64,000 bases of DNA from Metabacillus litoralis. Lineage in GTDB: Bacteria; Bacillota; Bacilli; Bacillales; Bacillaceae. The translations under genes were made by a program, and so were the position numbers. The notes beneath the pieces are model-generated. The model was not told the DNA's origin and did not search any database. It saw only the letters and a program-made list of their open reading frames with translations. How positions within the stretch are numbered: position 1 is the first letter of the stretch; every line of letters begins with the position of its first letter. This document shows positions 25,986 to 35,423 of the stretch, piece by piece. Location of the stretch: NCBI RefSeq assembly GCF_020524045.1, contig NZ_JAIVKL010000004.1, forward strand, positions 62,001-126,000. Reading direction: 5' to 3'.

Positions 25986-27599
25986 ATGACAAAGAAATCA
26001 TTAAAACTGTTACTTGTTTCATTTTTAGCGCTAACTATGCTATTAGTGGGTTGTAGTAGTAACACAAACAATGAAGCTGAAGGGGAAGATCAACCAGCGA
26101 AAGAGGAAGCTAAAAAAGATACACTTGTTTTTGGACGTGGTGGTGACTCCACATCTCTAGACCCGATCACGACGACTGAAGGTGAAACCTTTAAGGTAAC
26201 TGAGAATATCTTTGAAACATTGGTAGAATATGGTGAACAAGATACAACATTACATCCTGGTCTTGCAGAAACATGGGAAGTTTCAGATGATGCTTTAACG
26301 TATACATTAAAGCTACGCCAAGGAGTAAAATTCCATGATGGGACAGACTTTAATGCTGAAGCAGTTGTCTTTAATTTTGAACGGTGGATGAATGGAAATG
26401 CAGATGATTTCCCTTATTATACAATGTTTGGTGGCTTTAAAGGAGAAGAAGGACATGTTATTGAGTCAATCACAGCTGAGGATGAATTTACAGTTAAATT
26501 TGTCCTTAATAGACCACAAGCTCCATTTTTAAAGAATTTAGCTATGTCACCGTTTGGAATCGCAAGTCCAGCTGCTGTTGAAGAGCATGGTGATAAATTT
26601 AGAGAAAATCCTGTAGGAACAGGTCCATTTAAATTTGTGGAATGGAAGCAAAATGATCGAATTGTTATAGAAAAGAATACAGATTATTGGCAAGAAGGAT
26701 TGCCTAAATTAAATCAAGTTATTTTCCGTGTAATTCCTGAGAACTCTGCTCGATTAAATGCATTAACAAATGGAGAAATTGATTTGATGGATGGTGTTAA
26801 TAACTCAGATGAAGCAACTGTTACAAGTAATGATCAGCTTCAATTAATTGAGCGTCCATCGATGAATGTTGGATATTTAGGTTTTACAACAAATCGCCCA
26901 CCATTTGACAATAAACTTGTTCGCCAAGCTCTAAATCATGCAGTAGATAAAAAAGCAATTATTGATGCTTTTTACGGTGGTAAAGCAGAAGCAGCTAAAA
27001 ATGCAATGCCACCATCAGTTGAAGGCTATAACGATGATATTGAGGATTATCCATATGACTTAGAGAAAGCAAAGGAATTACTTGCTGAAGCTGGGTATGA
27101 AGATGGATTTGAAATGGATTTATGGGCAATGCCAGTAGCTCGTCCATATATGCCAGAAGGTATGAAAGTAGCTGAAGTTATTCAAGCATCATTCAGTGAA
27201 ATTGGCGTAAAAGCAGAAATTCAATCAGTTGATTGGGCTACTTATTTAGATAAAGCATCTAAAGGTGAGTTTGATGCATACATGTTAGGTTGGACTGGTG
27301 ATAATGGAGACCCAGATAACTTCTTATATACTTTATTAGATAAAGATAGCATTGGAAGTAACAACTATTCTTACTATAGTAATGAGAAGTTACATGATGT
27401 CTTAATTCAAGCTCAAACAGAAACTGATCAAGCTAAACGTAATGAATTATACAAGCAAGCTCAAGAAATTATTCATGATGATGCACCTTGGGTTCCGTTA
27501 GTTCACTCAACACCGTTATTAGCAGGAGCGAGTGATCTTATCAATTATTTACCACATCCAACTGGTTCTGAAGCATTAACGAATGTTGAATTTAAATAA
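25986..27599 (+). CDS. Peptide-binding lipoprotein of the ABC transporter (family 5 SBP)
   Basis: 537 residues from ATG 25986. Signal peptide LLLVSFLALTMLLVGCSS with lipobox LVGC places the lipid-anchored Cys near residue 22. The mature part is SBP_bac_5: DPITTTEGETFKVTENIFET, ETWEVSDDALTYTLKLRQGV and GTGPFKF. FEMDLWAMPVARPYMPEG and the WTGDNGDPDNFLYTLLD block resemble DppA/AppA-type dipeptide or glutathione binders more than OppA. Placed between ATPase and permease genes. Substrate not determined. Confidence 0.9.
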   Translation: MTKKSLKLLLVSFLALTMLLVGCSSNTNNEAEGEDQPAKEEAKKDTLVFGRGGDSTSLDPITTTEGETFKVTENIFETLVEYGEQDTTLHPGLAETWEVSDDALTYTLKLRQGVKFHDGTDFNAEAVVFNFERWMNGNADDFPYYTMFGGFKGEEGHVIESITAEDEFTVKFVLNRPQAPFLKNLAMSPFGIASPAAVEEHGDKFRENPVGTGPFKFVEWKQNDRIVIEKNTDYWQEGLPKLNQVIFRVIPENSARLNALTNGEIDLMDGVNNSDEATVTSNDQLQLIERPSMNVGYLGFTTNRPPFDNKLVRQALNHAVDKKAIIDAFYGGKAEAAKNAMPPSVEGYNDDIEDYPYDLEKAKELLAEAGYEDGFEMDLWAMPVARPYMPEGMKVAEVIQASFSEIGVKAEIQSVDWATYLDKASKGEFDAYMLGWTGDNGDPDNFLYTLLDKDSIGSNNYSYYSNEKLHDVLIQAQTETDQAKRNELYKQAQEIIHDDAPWVPLVHSTPLLAGASDLINYLPHPTGSEALTNVEFK

Positions 27600-27608
27600 T
27601 CTTTTAGA

Positions 27609-27634
27609 GGGGGAGTTTTGACTCCCCTTTTATT
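27609..27634 (+). terminator. Internal terminator after the binding-protein gene
   Basis: GGGGAGT pairs with ACTCCCC around a TTTG tetraloop, followed by TTTTATT. The 250-base gap to the permease gene suggests partial termination and uneven expression of binding protein and permeases, a common arrangement in such operons. Confidence 0.85.
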
Positions 27635-27850
27635 AACGAAAAGTTTATCGTAATAGATTTATAAAAATCTCTGTTAGCTTTTATTGTAGTTTCTTGTTGG
27701 TGATAGGAAACCGTTCTGTTGCGGACTGCTAACTAATCGTTTCAAACATAGGATATTTGTTGGTTAAAAGTTAGCCACTTCAAGGATAGTTCCACATTTA
27801 CCGATTTACAAACAATAATAGTTTAACAGTGTCTAAAAGAGGTGAGCAAT

Positions 27851-28858
27851 ATGTTTTCATATACTGTCCGTCGTGTGTTTTCACTTATACCTGTTTTGTT
27901 TGGTATGACTCTAGTTGTTTTTGCTATTATACGTGCTATTCCTGGAGATCCGGCACAAGTTATTCTTGGTCAAAAGGCTACGAAAGAGGCCATTGCTACA
28001 TTAACAAGTGAATTAGGGTTAGATAAACCTTGGTATATCCAATACAGTGATTATATTAAAGCGCTTTTTACAGGAGATTTAGGAACTTCTTTAAGAACTA
28101 GAGGTCCAATTAATGAGGAAATCTGGCCTTATTTAGCTGCTACCATTGAATTAACTGTTGTAGCCATGATTATCGCTGTCTTTATTGGTGTGAATGCTGG
28201 AATTATAAGTGCCTGGTTTTCTAATTCATGGTTTGATTATCTTGCAATGATTCTTGCGTTAGTTGGTGTATCAATGCCAATCTTTTGGCTTGGATTAATG
28301 GAGCAATGGGCGTTTTCGATAGAATTAGGTTGGCTACCTTCAACAGGTAGAGAAGATGTAAGGAACCCAGTATCGGCTATTACAAATATATATATAATTG
28401 ATACATTGATTCAAGGTAGATTTGATCAGCTGTGGGATGTTGTCAAACATATCATTTTACCAAGTCTAGCATTAGCAACAATTCCGATGGCGATTATTGC
28501 AAGGATGACTCGATCTACAATGTTAGAAGTGATGAAATCTGATTATATTCGCACTGCTAGAGCAAAAGGTCTTAAAATGTTTTGGGTTGTTTATAAGCAT
28601 TCTTTAAAAAACGCAATTATACCAGTACTAACAGTCATTGGTTTGCAGACTGGACTTTTATTAGGTGGAGCGATACTAACAGAGACAATTTTTGGGTGGC
28701 CTGGCGTTGGAAGATATTTATATGATGCCATTGGTTACCGTGACTATCCAGTGATTCAATCAGGCATTTTGATTATTGCAGCAATATTTGTTGTGATCAA
28801 TTTAATCGTTGATTTATTATATGCTGTTGTTGATCCGAGAATCAAATATCATCAATAA
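27851..28858 (+). CDS. Peptide ABC transporter permease (DppB/OppB type)
   Basis: 335 residues from ATG 27851, 6-7 bases after GAGGTGA; a GTG within that site is rejected. Six hydrophobic segments; the first is VFSLIPVLFGMTLVVFAIIR. The EAA loop reads YIRTARAKGLKMFWVVYKHS (~233-252). TETIFGWPGVGRYLYDAI near the C-terminus is typical of DppB. Works with the next gene as the membrane heterodimer. Confidence 0.92.
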   Translation: MFSYTVRRVFSLIPVLFGMTLVVFAIIRAIPGDPAQVILGQKATKEAIATLTSELGLDKPWYIQYSDYIKALFTGDLGTSLRTRGPINEEIWPYLAATIELTVVAMIIAVFIGVNAGIISAWFSNSWFDYLAMILALVGVSMPIFWLGLMEQWAFSIELGWLPSTGREDVRNPVSAITNIYIIDTLIQGRFDQLWDVVKHIILPSLALATIPMAIIARMTRSTMLEVMKSDYIRTARAKGLKMFWVVYKHSLKNAIIPVLTVIGLQTGLLLGGAILTETIFGWPGVGRYLYDAIGYRDYPVIQSGILIIAAIFVVINLIVDLLYAVVDPRIKYHQ

Positions 28859-28884
28859 TATACAAAAGGGGGGGAATAAAAAAC

Positions 28885-29781
28885 ATGGCTGAATTAGCAA
28901 AGAGTACTCAAAGTTTGCCGCCGAAAATAGAGGACGAAGTAACACCTCCATGGCAAGAAGCATGGCAATCGTTTTGTAAAAATAAACTAGCAGTTGTTGG
29001 TTTAGGAATTGTTATATTCTTTATCATTCTTGCAATTATTGCACCCTTAATTGCTCCTTATGGTTTTAAAGAACAGGAGTTATCCAAACGTTTATTAGCG
29101 CCATCAAGTGAACATTGGCTAGGAACAGATGATTTTGGGCGTGATATATTGTCCAGAATCCTGTATGGAGCAAGAATTTCTCTTTGGGTTGGTTTTTTCT
29201 CTGTATTAGGATCTGCTATTTTTGGTACAATCCTAGGCATTGTTGCAGGATATTATGGTCGATGGGTTGATGCGATTATTTCTCGAATATTTGATATTAT
29301 GTTAGCGTTTCCTAGTATTTTGCTTGCTATAGCAGTTGTGGCCATTTTAGGTCCATCTTTACAAAATGCGTTAATAGCGATAGCGATTATTAATATCCCG
29401 AATTTTGGTCGTCTTGTTCGTTCAAAAGTATTAACCGTCAAACAAGAGGAATATATATTGTCTGCAAGAGCTGTAGGTATGAGAGATGCAAGGATTTTAT
29501 TTAGGCATATTCTCCCCAATAGTATGACGCCGATTATTGTTCAAGCAACATTAGCTATTGCAACAGCGATTATTGAAGCAGCTGCACTAGGCTTTCTTGG
29601 ATTAGGTGCACAAGCACCAACACCTGAATGGGGAAAAATGCTCTCTGATTCAAAGCAATATCTCGTACAAGCTCCGTGGACCCTGTTTTTTCCAGGTCTA
29701 GCGATTATGCTAACTGTATTAGGATTTAACTTAATGGGAGATGGACTTAGAGATGTGTTAGATCCGAAAATGAAGCAATAA
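28885..29781 (+). CDS. Peptide ABC transporter permease (DppC/OppC type)
   Basis: 298 residues; ATG 28885 follows AAGGGGGGG. An N-terminal cytoplasmic stretch and OppC_N segment (KLAVVGLGIVIFFIILAIIA) precede five more membrane segments. Family marks: LGTDDFGRDILSRILYGARIS (residues ~76-96, given in part) and EAA loop YILSARAVGMRDARILFRHI (~190-209). Last gene of the operon, 26 bases after its partner. Confidence 0.92.
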   Translation: MAELAKSTQSLPPKIEDEVTPPWQEAWQSFCKNKLAVVGLGIVIFFIILAIIAPLIAPYGFKEQELSKRLLAPSSEHWLGTDDFGRDILSRILYGARISLWVGFFSVLGSAIFGTILGIVAGYYGRWVDAIISRIFDIMLAFPSILLAIAVVAILGPSLQNALIAIAIINIPNFGRLVRSKVLTVKQEEYILSARAVGMRDARILFRHILPNSMTPIIVQATLAIATAIIEAAALGFLGLGAQAPTPEWGKMLSDSKQYLVQAPWTLFFPGLAIMLTVLGFNLMGDGLRDVLDPKMKQ

Positions 29782-29839
29782 AATCTATGAAGAACGAGTA
29801 AATGTCATGTAAACCAACCATTGAAAAGCAGCAAAATAA

Positions 29840-30175
29840 AATAACTAATGATAAACCCGAATGATAAGGTGATATTTTAATCAATTATACGCCTAATAGT
29901 TCGGTTTTTTTTTTTTTGCCGTCTTTAATAGATTTTTTGGTTTTGTATACTGTTTTTAAGAACTAGTGGAATGGAGCGGAAGACATTCGACTACAACGGG
30001 AATTGAGAAAAGGTTGAGACCCCACAGGCGCTTGCGTCAAGGAGTATCAGCTTCCTCCCCGTGGAACGCGAGTGTCTGCAGCGCAATAGAACAAACTTGT
30101 TTTTTTCAGCTTAATTGAATTTAGATTTATTCGTCTTTTTTTAGGAATTCTTTAATTATGTCCTAGCCTCTTTTT
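29840..30175 (+). repeat. Dispersed ~340-bp element, copy C
   Basis: The hairpin GATAAGGTGAT...GCCTAATAGTTCGG with a 12-T run (29870-29920) is followed by the GC-rich core AGTGGAATGGAGCGGAAG...GCGCAATAGAACAAACTTG (29964-30100). It ends in TTATGTCCTAGCCTCTTTTT (30156-30175), the inverse of AGAGGCTGGGACATAA. The left end is decayed. It sits just after the transporter operon and may serve as its terminator. Confidence 0.78.
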
Positions 30176-30291
30176 AATTATGTACTCACATAATTAGGTT
30201 CTTCTTAAGCTTCATTATAACTGTTAATAACATCTCTAATGGTCTATTTTCTATTTTACGTACTTACACTATAAGAGGAGGGGGAGAGACT

Positions 30292-31182
30292 ATGTATATT
30301 GACGGTGTATTCTCGGGTGGTGGGATTAAAGGATTTGCGCTTATTGGTGCATATCAGGCAATCGAACAACGTGGATTCAGATTTAAGCGTCTTGCAGGAA
30401 CAAGTGCTGGCTCAATTATTGCATCCTTTATTATTGCAGGGTATACAAGTAAAGAAATTATAGATTTAATGGATGAAATTGATTTAAAAATGTTTCTAGA
30501 TAAACGTAAATCTTTATTGTCACTTCCTTTTACAGAGTGGATTTCTCTCTATTGGAATTTAGGGTTATATCGTGGGGTGAAACTTGAGGAATGGCTTATA
30601 ACGAAACTAAAGAATAAAGGTATATCTACATTTGCGGATATCCCTCCTGGAAGTTTAAGAGTCATTGCTTCTGATCTAACCAATGGTCGATTAATTGTTT
30701 TACCAGATGATTTAACACTTTATGGAATCAATCCAGCTTCATTCTCGGTGGCCAGAGCCATTCGAATGAGCTGTAGCTTGCCTTATTTTTTTGAGCCAGT
30801 AAAGCTTGCAACATCTACTGGTGTAAATATAGTCGTAGATGGTGGGGTGCTTAGTAATTTTCCAATTTGGTTGTTTTATCACTCTAAAAAGCCTAATAAA
30901 AAAACAAGGCCTGTTCTAGGAATTAAGCTTAGCTCTAGTGAAAGAGATCGAACGAAAAAGAAAATAACGAATGCTATAGATATGTATGGAGCATTATTTG
31001 AAACAATGAAGGAAGCTCATGATAGTCGGCATATTTCAAGTAGACATGAAAAGGACATTGTGTTTCTTCCTGTTGAAGATATTATTACAACAGAATTTGA
31101 ATTAGATGAACAAAAAAAACTAGCTCTAATTGAGCTAGGATGTAGTCGAACGAATAGTTTTTTGAAAACGTGGACGTATTAG
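30292..31182 (+). CDS. yqhO: Patatin-like phospholipase family protein YqhO
   Basis: 296 residues, start ATG 30292 behind GAGGAGGGGG. Patatin signatures: oxyanion loop FSGGGIKGFALIG (~6-18), nucleophile elbow GTSAGS with Ser near 41, and catalytic Asp in VDGGVLSNFP (~180). The Ser-Asp dyad is complete, so it is probably an active lipid acyl hydrolase in the cytoplasm; no signal peptide. Position before yqhP/yqhQ is as in B. subtilis. Its 3' end overlaps the convergent yqhP by 4 bases. Confidence 0.92.
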   Translation: MYIDGVFSGGGIKGFALIGAYQAIEQRGFRFKRLAGTSAGSIIASFIIAGYTSKEIIDLMDEIDLKMFLDKRKSLLSLPFTEWISLYWNLGLYRGVKLEEWLITKLKNKGISTFADIPPGSLRVIASDLTNGRLIVLPDDLTLYGINPASFSVARAIRMSCSLPYFFEPVKLATSTGVNIVVDGGVLSNFPIWLFYHSKKPNKKTRPVLGIKLSSSERDRTKKKITNAIDMYGALFETMKEAHDSRHISSRHEKDIVFLPVEDIITTEFELDEQKKLALIELGCSRTNSFLKTWTY

Positions 31183-31556
31183 AAAAATGCACGATTTTTC
31201 TTTTTGCCTTTTTTTCCTTCAATAACGGTTAAATGGGAAGGCTGTTTTTTCTTCTTAACTGCAGAGGTTTTTGATGATTTTTTTACTTGTGATAAGTTCT
31301 TAACATTTGAACCACGAGTATTTTTGTCGTCATAGCGTCTTTGAGATTGCTTGACTGCTTTGGCATAAGAAGAATATTCTTTTCCCATTCTTTTTTTCAT
31401 AAAAAGGCGGTAAATGAGATAAATAATTCCAGCTAATGCTGCATAAATTGCAATTTGTTTTAAAAGCCATAATGGATCTGAAGCTAATGTTGTAATTAAA
31501 CCAATTATACCTAATAAAATAATAACCAAGACGACACCGTTCATCCGTCGATTCAT
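31179..31556 (-). CDS. yqhP: SA1362-family protein YqhP
   Basis: 125 residues from ATG 31556 behind GGAGGTGG, preferred to an ATG 11 codons upstream. Two membrane segments (GVVLVIILLGIIGLITTLA; WLLKQIAIYAALAGIIYLIY) are followed by a very basic soluble tail ending KKGKKKNRAFF. Family of unknown function conserved in Bacillus and Staphylococcus. The Lys-rich tail could bind nucleic acid or phospholipid head groups. Follows yqhQ by 42 bases. Confidence 0.82.
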   Translation of the reverse strand: MNRRMNGVVLVIILLGIIGLITTLASDPLWLLKQIAIYAALAGIIYLIYRLFMKKRMGKEYSSYAKAVKQSQRRYDDKNTRGSNVKNLSQVKKSSKTSAVKKKKQPSHLTVIEGKKGKKKNRAFF

Positions 31557-31598
31557 AAAACCACCTCCAATAAGGATACCAGTCAACAAATGTTGAAG

Positions 31599-32549
31599 TT
31601 AAACGATTTGTTCAGAAGATGCTGTTTCTGTCTCTTTTTCCATGCGTAAAAGTTCATTAAAGCTAGCAATTGCTACCTCAACTTGGTCATTCGTTGGTTC
31701 TTTTGTTGTTAATAGTTGTAACCATAATCCTGGATAACCTAAAAAGCGTAATACAGGGAGATCGCGAACTTTGTTTGTTATTTGTAAAACTTCAAAGGAA
31801 ATCCCGAGTACAACAGGTATTAAAGCTAAACGGTTAACAATTCTTGACCATAAAGGTTCAGTAGGAACAAGTGTATAAACGAATATACCGACAATTATTG
31901 TAAATAATATGAAGCTGCTTCCACATCTGTAATGTAAACGAGAACTGCTTTGTACGTTTTCAACAGTAAGAGGTAGGTTGCTTTCGTATGCATTTATGAC
32001 TTTATGTTCTGCACCATGATATTGAAAGACCCTTCTAATTAATGGTGTAAAGGATATAGCATATATATATGCTAATAATAATAATAATTTGAAAGCGCCT
32101 TCGACTACTATTTGCCCAAAATCTGATGAAACAAGAGGTCGCAATAATTCTGCTAAGAAAACAGGTAGTAGTGTAAAAATAACTTTACCAAAGAAAAAAG
32201 AAAGCACACCTACAGCAGCAATGCCTAGCCACATTGTTAGCTTTGAATCACTATTCTGTTTTTCTTCTATTCTTTTTTCATCTTCTTCTGGATTCACTTC
32301 AAATCGTTCTGTTGAAAAATTTAAATGCTTCGATCCGTTCGCACTAGCTTCAATAATTGCCACAATGCCTCGTAAAAAAGGAATCTTCTTCAATTTTGTT
32401 AAGATGTTTTGCTTTTTTCTTGGTACATGAAAATAATCAATGGATTGATCATTTCTTCGAATAGCTGTTACATAATGATGCTTACCACCAAACATAACAC
32501 CTTCAATAACAGCTTGCCCACCATATGCAGGCTTACTTTGATTTGACAT
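31599..32549 (-). CDS. yqhQ: DUF1385 membrane protein YqhQ
   Basis: 316 residues. The N-terminal GGQAVIEGVMFGGKHHYVTAIRR (part) and central RRVFQYHGAEHKVINAYE are DUF1385 signatures, with conserved His in YHGAEHK near 185. About four to five membrane segments. RYPGLWLQ-type end (FLGYPGLWLQLLTTKEPTNDQVEVAI region). Function unknown; the conserved charged motifs suggest an enzyme or transporter. Divergent from yqhR. Confidence 0.9.
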   Translation of the reverse strand: MSNQSKPAYGGQAVIEGVMFGGKHHYVTAIRRNDQSIDYFHVPRKKQNILTKLKKIPFLRGIVAIIEASANGSKHLNFSTERFEVNPEEDEKRIEEKQNSDSKLTMWLGIAAVGVLSFFFGKVIFTLLPVFLAELLRPLVSSDFGQIVVEGAFKLLLLLAYIYAISFTPLIRRVFQYHGAEHKVINAYESNLPLTVENVQSSSRLHYRCGSSFILFTIIVGIFVYTLVPTEPLWSRIVNRLALIPVVLGISFEVLQITNKVRDLPVLRFLGYPGLWLQLLTTKEPTNDQVEVAIASFNELLRMEKETETASSEQIV

Positions 32550-32865
32550 CTGACACCAACCTACCTATCTATTCTAATTCTCATTTTATATAACTAACGT
32601 TAAAAATTATTTTAACCATTATCTCTATAATACCGAATTTAGCTAGAAACCTCTAGAGAGATGTTTGAAGTTGATAATATTAATGTTAATTTTGATAAGA
32701 ATAGGTGCTTATATAGATATTTCTAAAGGCTGGTAAACATTCCTATATTTACATTATACCCATGCTTTTTATAACTAGACATGTAAATTTACATCTTATA
32801 AAAAACTTCATTAATAACATGCTCAATTGGAAAAATGGACATAGTATGAATGGAGGTGTTACAAG
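32550..32865. other. Divergent yqhQ / yqhR intergenic region
   Basis: About 315 AT-rich bases that must hold both promoters; no gene or shared repeat seen. The yqhR ribosome binding site GGAGGTG lies at its right edge. Confidence 0.4.
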
Positions 32866-33396
32866 ATGACGGATAAAAAAGACACAACGGAAGATCAAAA
32901 AGCGAAAGATAACCCTAATCTTGAACAAAACAAAAAAGAGGAACCTCATTCAGCAATCGGGAAAGTGATATCAGTAGGTTTCATTGGTGGAGTATTTTGG
33001 AGTGCATTAGCATATTTGGCTTATTCTTTGAATTTTACAGAAATTAGCCCAAATCTTATCCTTCAGCCTTTTGCACTAGGAGATTGGAAAGAAGGGACGT
33101 TAGGTAATACCATTAGTATCGTTTTAATTGGAGTGGTTTCAATTGGAGTTGCTTTAGCTTATTATGCAATGTTAAAAAGGTTTCAGTCTATGTGGATAGG
33201 TATTGCCTTTGGAGCAGTATTATGGGCGTTAGTATTTTTTATATTAAACCCTATTTTCCCTAATTTAGATACTGTTTATGAATTACCTCGAGGTACGATC
33301 GTAACGACAGTGTGTTTCTATATTTTATATGGTGTTTTTGTAGGATATTCCATCTCATTTGATTATAATGAATTTCACTCAAGTGCCGAAAGCTAA
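32866..33396 (+). CDS. yqhR: YqhR membrane protein
   Basis: 176 residues. A charged N-terminal tail (~30 residues, rich in Lys, Asp and Gln) is followed by four hydrophobic segments (e.g. VISVGFIGGVFWSALAYLAY; TISIVLIGVVSIGVALAYYA). WIGIAFGAVLWALVFFILNP (~110-129) is typical of the YqhR family, known from spore formers. Function unknown. Start ATG 32866 follows GGAGGTG. Confidence 0.9.
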   Translation: MTDKKDTTEDQKAKDNPNLEQNKKEEPHSAIGKVISVGFIGGVFWSALAYLAYSLNFTEISPNLILQPFALGDWKEGTLGNTISIVLIGVVSIGVALAYYAMLKRFQSMWIGIAFGAVLWALVFFILNPIFPNLDTVYELPRGTIVTTVCFYILYGVFVGYSISFDYNEFHSSAES

Positions 33397-33431
33397 AGGG
33401 AAAACATAGTGCGGTAGGGATTAAATATGAT

Positions 33432-33463
33432 AGAATGTTCATGTGATGAACATTCTATTTTTA
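33432..33463 (+). terminator. Terminator of yqhR
   Basis: AGAATGTTCAT and ATGAACATTCT pair perfectly over 11 bases with a 3-base loop, followed by ATTTTT. Confidence 0.88.
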
Positions 33464-33512
33464 ATGTGGTAAGAAGCACTTGATTAGAATTAAAATAAAT
33501 ACTCCAATGTTA

Positions 33513-33689
33513 ATGTTGAAGGCTGTTTTCTGGACAATTGTTGCTATGTAACCAAATATAAAGTGAAAACAGTGTTTTTTCACTTTAAGGGTACTATTTT
33601 ATGAAGAAAAGATGCCACTAGACATAATACAGTGCTGATTGCTTTGGGTATTAAAATGCAACAAAATTTGCGAAAACAGCCATGTTGAA
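33513..33689. mobile_element. MITE, copy 2, complete with 8-bp target duplication (ATGTTGAA)
   Basis: The element is 33521-33681 (161 bases), with ATGTTGAA at 33513-33520 and 33682-33689. Terminal inverted repeats: GGCTGTTTTCTGGACAATTG on the left and the inverse of GGCTGTTTTCGCAAATTTTG on the right. The inverse strand carries GTGGCATCTTTTCTTCATA as in copy 1. No coding capacity. It lies between the yqhR terminator and aroQ. Confidence 0.92.
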
Positions 33690-33814
33690 AAAGCGTTCTT
33701 ATTAATTTTTTATTCATTTAGGAAAGAACAATTTCAATCTAACATTAAAAAGTGCTTTTCATAAAGGAACAAAACAATTTTATAAGTAGATATGGAAATG
33801 AGGTGCTCACATAG

Positions 33815-34252
33815 ATGAGAGTGATCGTTATAAATGGCCCAAACCTTAATCGTTTAGGAGTTAGGGAACCAGGTGTTTATGGTTCAAAAACATTAACAGA
33901 TCTTGAACAACAGTTACTAGGATTTGGTGAATTAGCAGGAATTGATGTTTCATGTTTTCAATCTAATCATGAGGGAGATCTCATTGATGCGATTCATGAA
34001 GCAAATGAGCAATATGAGGGAATTATCATAAATCCGGGTGCATTTACACATTATAGTTATGCCATTCGTGATGCGATAGCGAGTGTTACTATTCCAACAA
34101 TAGAAGTACATATATCAAATGTTCATGCTAGAGAGGATTTTCGTCACACATCAGTAACAGCACCGGTGACAGTCGGACAAATTGTTGGGTTAGGTTTTAA
34201 AGGTTATGAGCTAGCAATGTTAGCTTTAAAAGAACAACAAGGAGGAAAATAA
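33815..34252 (+). CDS. aroQ: 3-dehydroquinate dehydratase, type II
   Basis: 145 residues, the normal size of the dodecameric type II enzyme of the shikimate pathway. Signatures: INGPNLNRLGVREPGVYG with the active-site loop Arg and Tyr near 18-23, FQSNHEGDLID, and INPGAFTHYSYAIRDAI (~73-89), with VEVHISN-like IEVHISNVHAREDFR including the catalytic His near 100. Overlaps nothing; papA follows after one base, so the two are co-translated. B. subtilis name yqhS. Confidence 0.95.
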   Translation: MRVIVINGPNLNRLGVREPGVYGSKTLTDLEQQLLGFGELAGIDVSCFQSNHEGDLIDAIHEANEQYEGIIINPGAFTHYSYAIRDAIASVTIPTIEVHISNVHAREDFRHTSVTAPVTVGQIVGLGFKGYELAMLALKEQQGGK

Positions 34253-34253
34253 C

Positions 34254-35315
34254 ATGAAACTTGAAAAAATGAGAAATCGATTTAAAGAATTATCAATCGA
34301 TGGATTACTGATTACAAGTAATTATAATAGAAGATATATGACTGGTTTTACAGGAACAGCAGGAATAGCCGTTATTTCAGAAGATCGTGCTGTTTTTATT
34401 ACAGATTTTCGCTATACTGAACAAGCAGCTAAAGAGATTGACGGATTCGAAATCGTTCAACATACAGGATCAATTGTTGAAGAAGTTGCAAAGGTAGTTG
34501 AAGAGTTAGGAATCAAAAAGCTTGGATTTGAACAAGATCATCTTACATATCAATCCTATTCCTTATATCATAATGCATTAAAAAATCTTGAGTTTATTCC
34601 TGTATCAGGTGCAGTTGAAAAGTTACGCTTGATTAAGTCATCTGCAGAGATTAAGATATTAAAGGAAGCAACAGAAATAGCAGATGCTGCCTTTAAGCAC
34701 ATCCTTACATTTGTTAAAACAGGTATAAAAGAAATCGATGTTGCTAATGAACTTGAGTTTTTCATGAGAAAAAATGGTGCAGTTTCTTCGTCTTTTGATA
34801 TTATCGTCGCATCTGGTTATCGCTCAGCTTTACCACACGGTGTAGCAAGCAACAAAGAAATTGAAAAAGGCGATTTTGTTACCTTGGATTTTGGTGCATA
34901 CTACAAAGGATATTGCTCTGATATTACTCGAACGTTTGCTGTTGGAGAGCCGTCAGATGAACTAAAGAAAATTTATGCAACAGTTCTTGAAGCTCAATTA
35001 CGGGGCATGAATGGAATAAAGCCTGGTATGACAGGGAAAGAAGCAGATGCCTTAACCCGTGATTATATTAAAGAACAAGGCTATGGAGAATACTTCGGAC
35101 ATTCCACTGGTCATGGTCTAGGAATGGAAGTACATGAAGGGCCAGCTCTTTCTTTTAAATCAGATACTATTCTTGAAACCGGAATGGTTGTTACCGTAGA
35201 ACCAGGTATTTATGTGGCAGGTCTTGGTGGTGTTAGAATCGAAGATGATACAGTCATTACTGAAACTGGTAATGAATCATTATCACACTCACCAAAAGAT
35301 CTTATTATTTTATAA
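34254..35315 (+). CDS. papA: Xaa-Pro aminopeptidase family protein (M24B)
   Basis: 353 residues. N-terminal creatinase-like domain (~1-125) and pita-bread metallopeptidase domain. Metal ligands are visible: Asp in LDFGAYYKGYCSDITRT (two Asp), His in STGHGLGMEVHEGP, Glu in TVEPGIY and Glu in VRIEDD. It would remove N-terminal residues ahead of proline. Known as yqhT in B. subtilis. It sits between aroQ and efp; given EF-P's role at proline stretches the neighbourhood is suggestive but the link is not proven. Confidence 0.92.
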   Translation: MKLEKMRNRFKELSIDGLLITSNYNRRYMTGFTGTAGIAVISEDRAVFITDFRYTEQAAKEIDGFEIVQHTGSIVEEVAKVVEELGIKKLGFEQDHLTYQSYSLYHNALKNLEFIPVSGAVEKLRLIKSSAEIKILKEATEIADAAFKHILTFVKTGIKEIDVANELEFFMRKNGAVSSSFDIIVASGYRSALPHGVASNKEIEKGDFVTLDFGAYYKGYCSDITRTFAVGEPSDELKKIYATVLEAQLRGMNGIKPGMTGKEADALTRDYIKEQGYGEYFGHSTGHGLGMEVHEGPALSFKSDTILETGMVVTVEPGIYVAGLGGVRIEDDTVITETGNESLSHSPKDLIIL

Positions 35316-35423
35316 TATGGAAGACATGTTCTTTACATATAGAGAAAAATTAAGTGATCAAGAACGATCGGGAGACTTATCATCATAAGCCCTTATTCAG
35401 CTATTTTTTAGGAGGATATTTTA

